A stretch of 16,045 bases of DNA, taken from an uncultured Oscillospiraceae bacterium (GTDB lineage: Bacteria > Bacillota > Clostridia > Oscillospirales > Oscillospiraceae). Under the pieces are notes generated by a model. The model saw only the letters and a list, made by a program, of their open reading frames with translations. It was not told the origin of the DNA and made no database searches. Shown in pieces: positions 15,701 to 16,045 of the stretch (positions within the stretch are counted from its first letter, which is position 1; each line of letters starts with the position of its first letter). A program made the translations under genes and the position numbers. The stretch is taken from positions 1 through 16,045 of the forward strand of contig CAJUQD010000054.1 in the NCBI GenBank assembly GCA_910588105.1, written 5' to 3'.

Positions 15701-16041
15701 CGGCCTCTGCCAGGGGGCGTACCCCCGCGGAAATGGGGGAGGCGGTCTCCAGCAACTACCAGAGATATCGGAGCAGCCTTTCCAACTATCATCCGGAGAT
15801 CAAAATGATCTTTGAAGCCGCCAGCCAGCCCAACCAACTGCGGCAGCGCTATGCCATTACCCTGAAAAAGGGGGGCAAAGAGCTGCCTCTTGACGGGTTT
15901 ATCCAATCCCTGCAAAACGATATCGACACCACCGGCTCTCTTTTGGAGGACCGAGACCGAGAGCTGTTTGAAAATATTCTGACGGAGACCATTAGGCCTT
16001 GTTTGAAAAATAGATATTGCACAAATGATAAAGAAGTGTAA
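12682..16041 (+). CDS. jetC: Wadjet type III JetC (TIGR02680 SMC-like ATPase), 3'-truncated
   Basis: An SMC/MukB-like motor that powers DNA loop extrusion in Wadjet. The N-terminal lobe shows NRWKMNKLGFLNFW, Walker A LRGNNAAGKS (31-40), the family hallmark LDGDRRPERLDPFGSRDRK, and YLYLEF. A Gln/Glu-rich coiled coil spans about 236-580, a hinge-like region about 590-730 (with LLDAGLLDALMV and FIGAAAREANRQ), and a returning coiled coil about 730-1010. Resemblance continues to ELFENILTETI near residue 1103. It then stops, and 16 unrelated codons in AT-rich DNA lead to a stop at 16041. Family members are about 1,350 residues. The C-terminal lobe with the ABC signature, Walker B and switch is missing, so this frame alone cannot be a working ATPase. 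The other two frames also stop within a few codons of the break, arguing against a simple frameshift. The ATG at 12682 has a GGGGAGG close upstream. Confidence 0.86.
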   Translation: MNRWKMNKLGFLNFWLYDQEEFSLNEGHILLRGNNAAGKSITTQSFIPFILDGDRRPERLDPFGSRDRKMEFYLLGDGEQEESTGYLYLEFRKSGTEEYRTIGVGMRAQRGKGIDFWGFCLCDGRRIEPGGLQLYEKVGKQNLPLSKQKLRNLVGNQDCWAESPTKYKEMVNAQIFGFRDIRQYDQLVQLLILVRRPKLSKDFHPSVVKGILNDSLQVLTDDDLSAMVSTMEQMDNLEDTLHEYQKAIQDARIIRNEYNRYNQYILGSKGQAYLAARSKTQSLQKQLQDEEGRQRDLAQELERQTERQQQSGILLERARAQRLAMGEDDLSAKQARLQQVERECTRLEEQLNGGKVQLQNLEAGIAKREVQLRILTQNSEDTRAAVRQSMRELNEQNEFLELGEEHTQYIRSLQTERMDADCQPVQAALRQRIRQIGVVLDVLRRSEEARGVYDRACQALDEAADRVREAEIVLRDAQAQEREERDSLLEEFISWREGNRQLNIPQDIWLSIRRALITYRIPADWSPIRNQIDTCLHTCESALLERRFQMENGLSILQTERDELECQLKQIEAQPDPVPPRRRQIQDTRTQLMMRGVPCAPLYELVDFAPDLSQEGRDLLEAQLLDAGLLDALMVSEESLPEIKELLEEYPDRFLISGPAVPDPISGLIPDPAGRFPKEASACLRGISRSDLTAETALLPDGRFRCGIIRGHSRAEEPAGFIGAAAREANRQRQIRELEGKVDQLSQKIQAAQAKLAECTEQIAQLAQDHAHMPTAEELDQALALLEQSHRTLQQAREEQERKASAEQEAKRAWAALDQRVREQSVGLPYERTVPAYEEAQEAAAGYQYTLNTLDSSRQSLNFTLSSMQREQDTIDEQRNQADMRRRENNGIQGELSVKQASAQELRDFLARPENQARARRLTELAQEISFQDQENRDAEIQCAQLKEQLASSSEILSRRKQDLLDARISEQDLEQYFQEDWALGLSDLNRDLALEERARQAVSKIPASARGRTPAEMGEAVSSNYQRYRSSLSNYHPEIKMIFEAASQPNQLRQRYAITLKKGGKELPLDGFIQSLQNDIDTTGSLLEDRDRELFENILTETIRPCLKNRYCTNDKEV

Positions 16042-16045
16042 AATA
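15991..16045. mobile_element. Probable edge of a second insertion inside jetC
   Basis: At about 15991-16000 the sequence changes from jetC-like, GC-rich coding DNA to AT-rich sequence, with GTTTGAAAAATAGATATTGC at 16001-16020, running to the window end. All three plus frames leave the TIGR02680 pattern here. The abrupt change suggests the terminus of an insertion sequence or similar element. Its identity cannot be read from 50 bases, and no GTGYG group II intron start is visible at the break. Confidence 0.45.

Noticed and set aside
15985..16041. Simple frameshift as the cause of the short jetC
   Set aside because: The other two plus frames meet TGA or TAG within a few codons after 15985 and neither resembles the family, so a single indel would not restore the gene within the window.
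15991..16045. Group II intron interrupting jetC
   Set aside because: No GTGYG-type 5' start follows the break directly, and no intron domain is visible in the 50 bases present. It cannot be fully excluded without more sequence, but it is not supported.
1..16045. CRISPR array, tRNA or rRNA genes
   Set aside because: No regularly spaced direct repeats, and no tRNA- or rRNA-like conserved stretches were noticed on either strand by eye.

Overview
The window looks like chromosomal DNA from a GC-rich gut clostridium of the Oscillospiraceae type (Flavonifractor/Lawsonibacter-like). This is an inference from the GC-rich codon use, strong AGGAGG ribosome binding sites, GTG/TTG starts, and the mix of gene families. 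No rRNA, tRNA or CRISPR array was seen.

Layout. Positions 1-660 hold decayed mobile-element debris on the minus strand: a ribbon-helix-helix (RHH) tail and what looks like a recombinase zinc-ribbon scrap. Positions 665-2260 (minus) encode an intact metallo-beta-lactamase/beta-CASP ribonuclease-like protein. A divergent promoter region (about 2261-2520) separates it from a three-gene plus-strand operon (2521-7543): a REC/HD-GYP/PAS-like/GGDEF response regulator, a free-standing HPt protein, and a membrane hybrid histidine kinase with two receiver domains. The genes are linked by ATGA stop/start overlaps and the operon ends at a textbook terminator. Together they form a plausible multistep phosphorelay controlling cyclic di-GMP synthesis and breakdown.

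From about 7753 the window becomes a mobile defence region. A P-loop ATPase gene of the PRK06851 type breaks off after about 96 codons, next to a hairpin-rich stretch and a large serine recombinase on the minus strand (8153-9691). The recombinase has an ATC codon where its ATG should be. Upstream of it are an unlisted 37-residue ORF and two hairpins. An AT-rich divergent promoter region then leads into jetA-jetB-jetC (10067-16041), the first three genes of a type III Wadjet system (DUF2397/TIGR02677, DUF2398/TIGR02678, SMC-like TIGR02680). Wadjet complexes extrude DNA loops and cleave small circular DNA such as plasmids.

The jetC frame ends abruptly at 16041. Family resemblance stops near 15991, where the DNA becomes AT-rich, so the ATPase C-terminal lobe and the expected jetD are not in the window. 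The simplest reading is a serine-recombinase element that carried Wadjet III into the PRK06851-like gene, and whose jetC was later broken by a second insertion.
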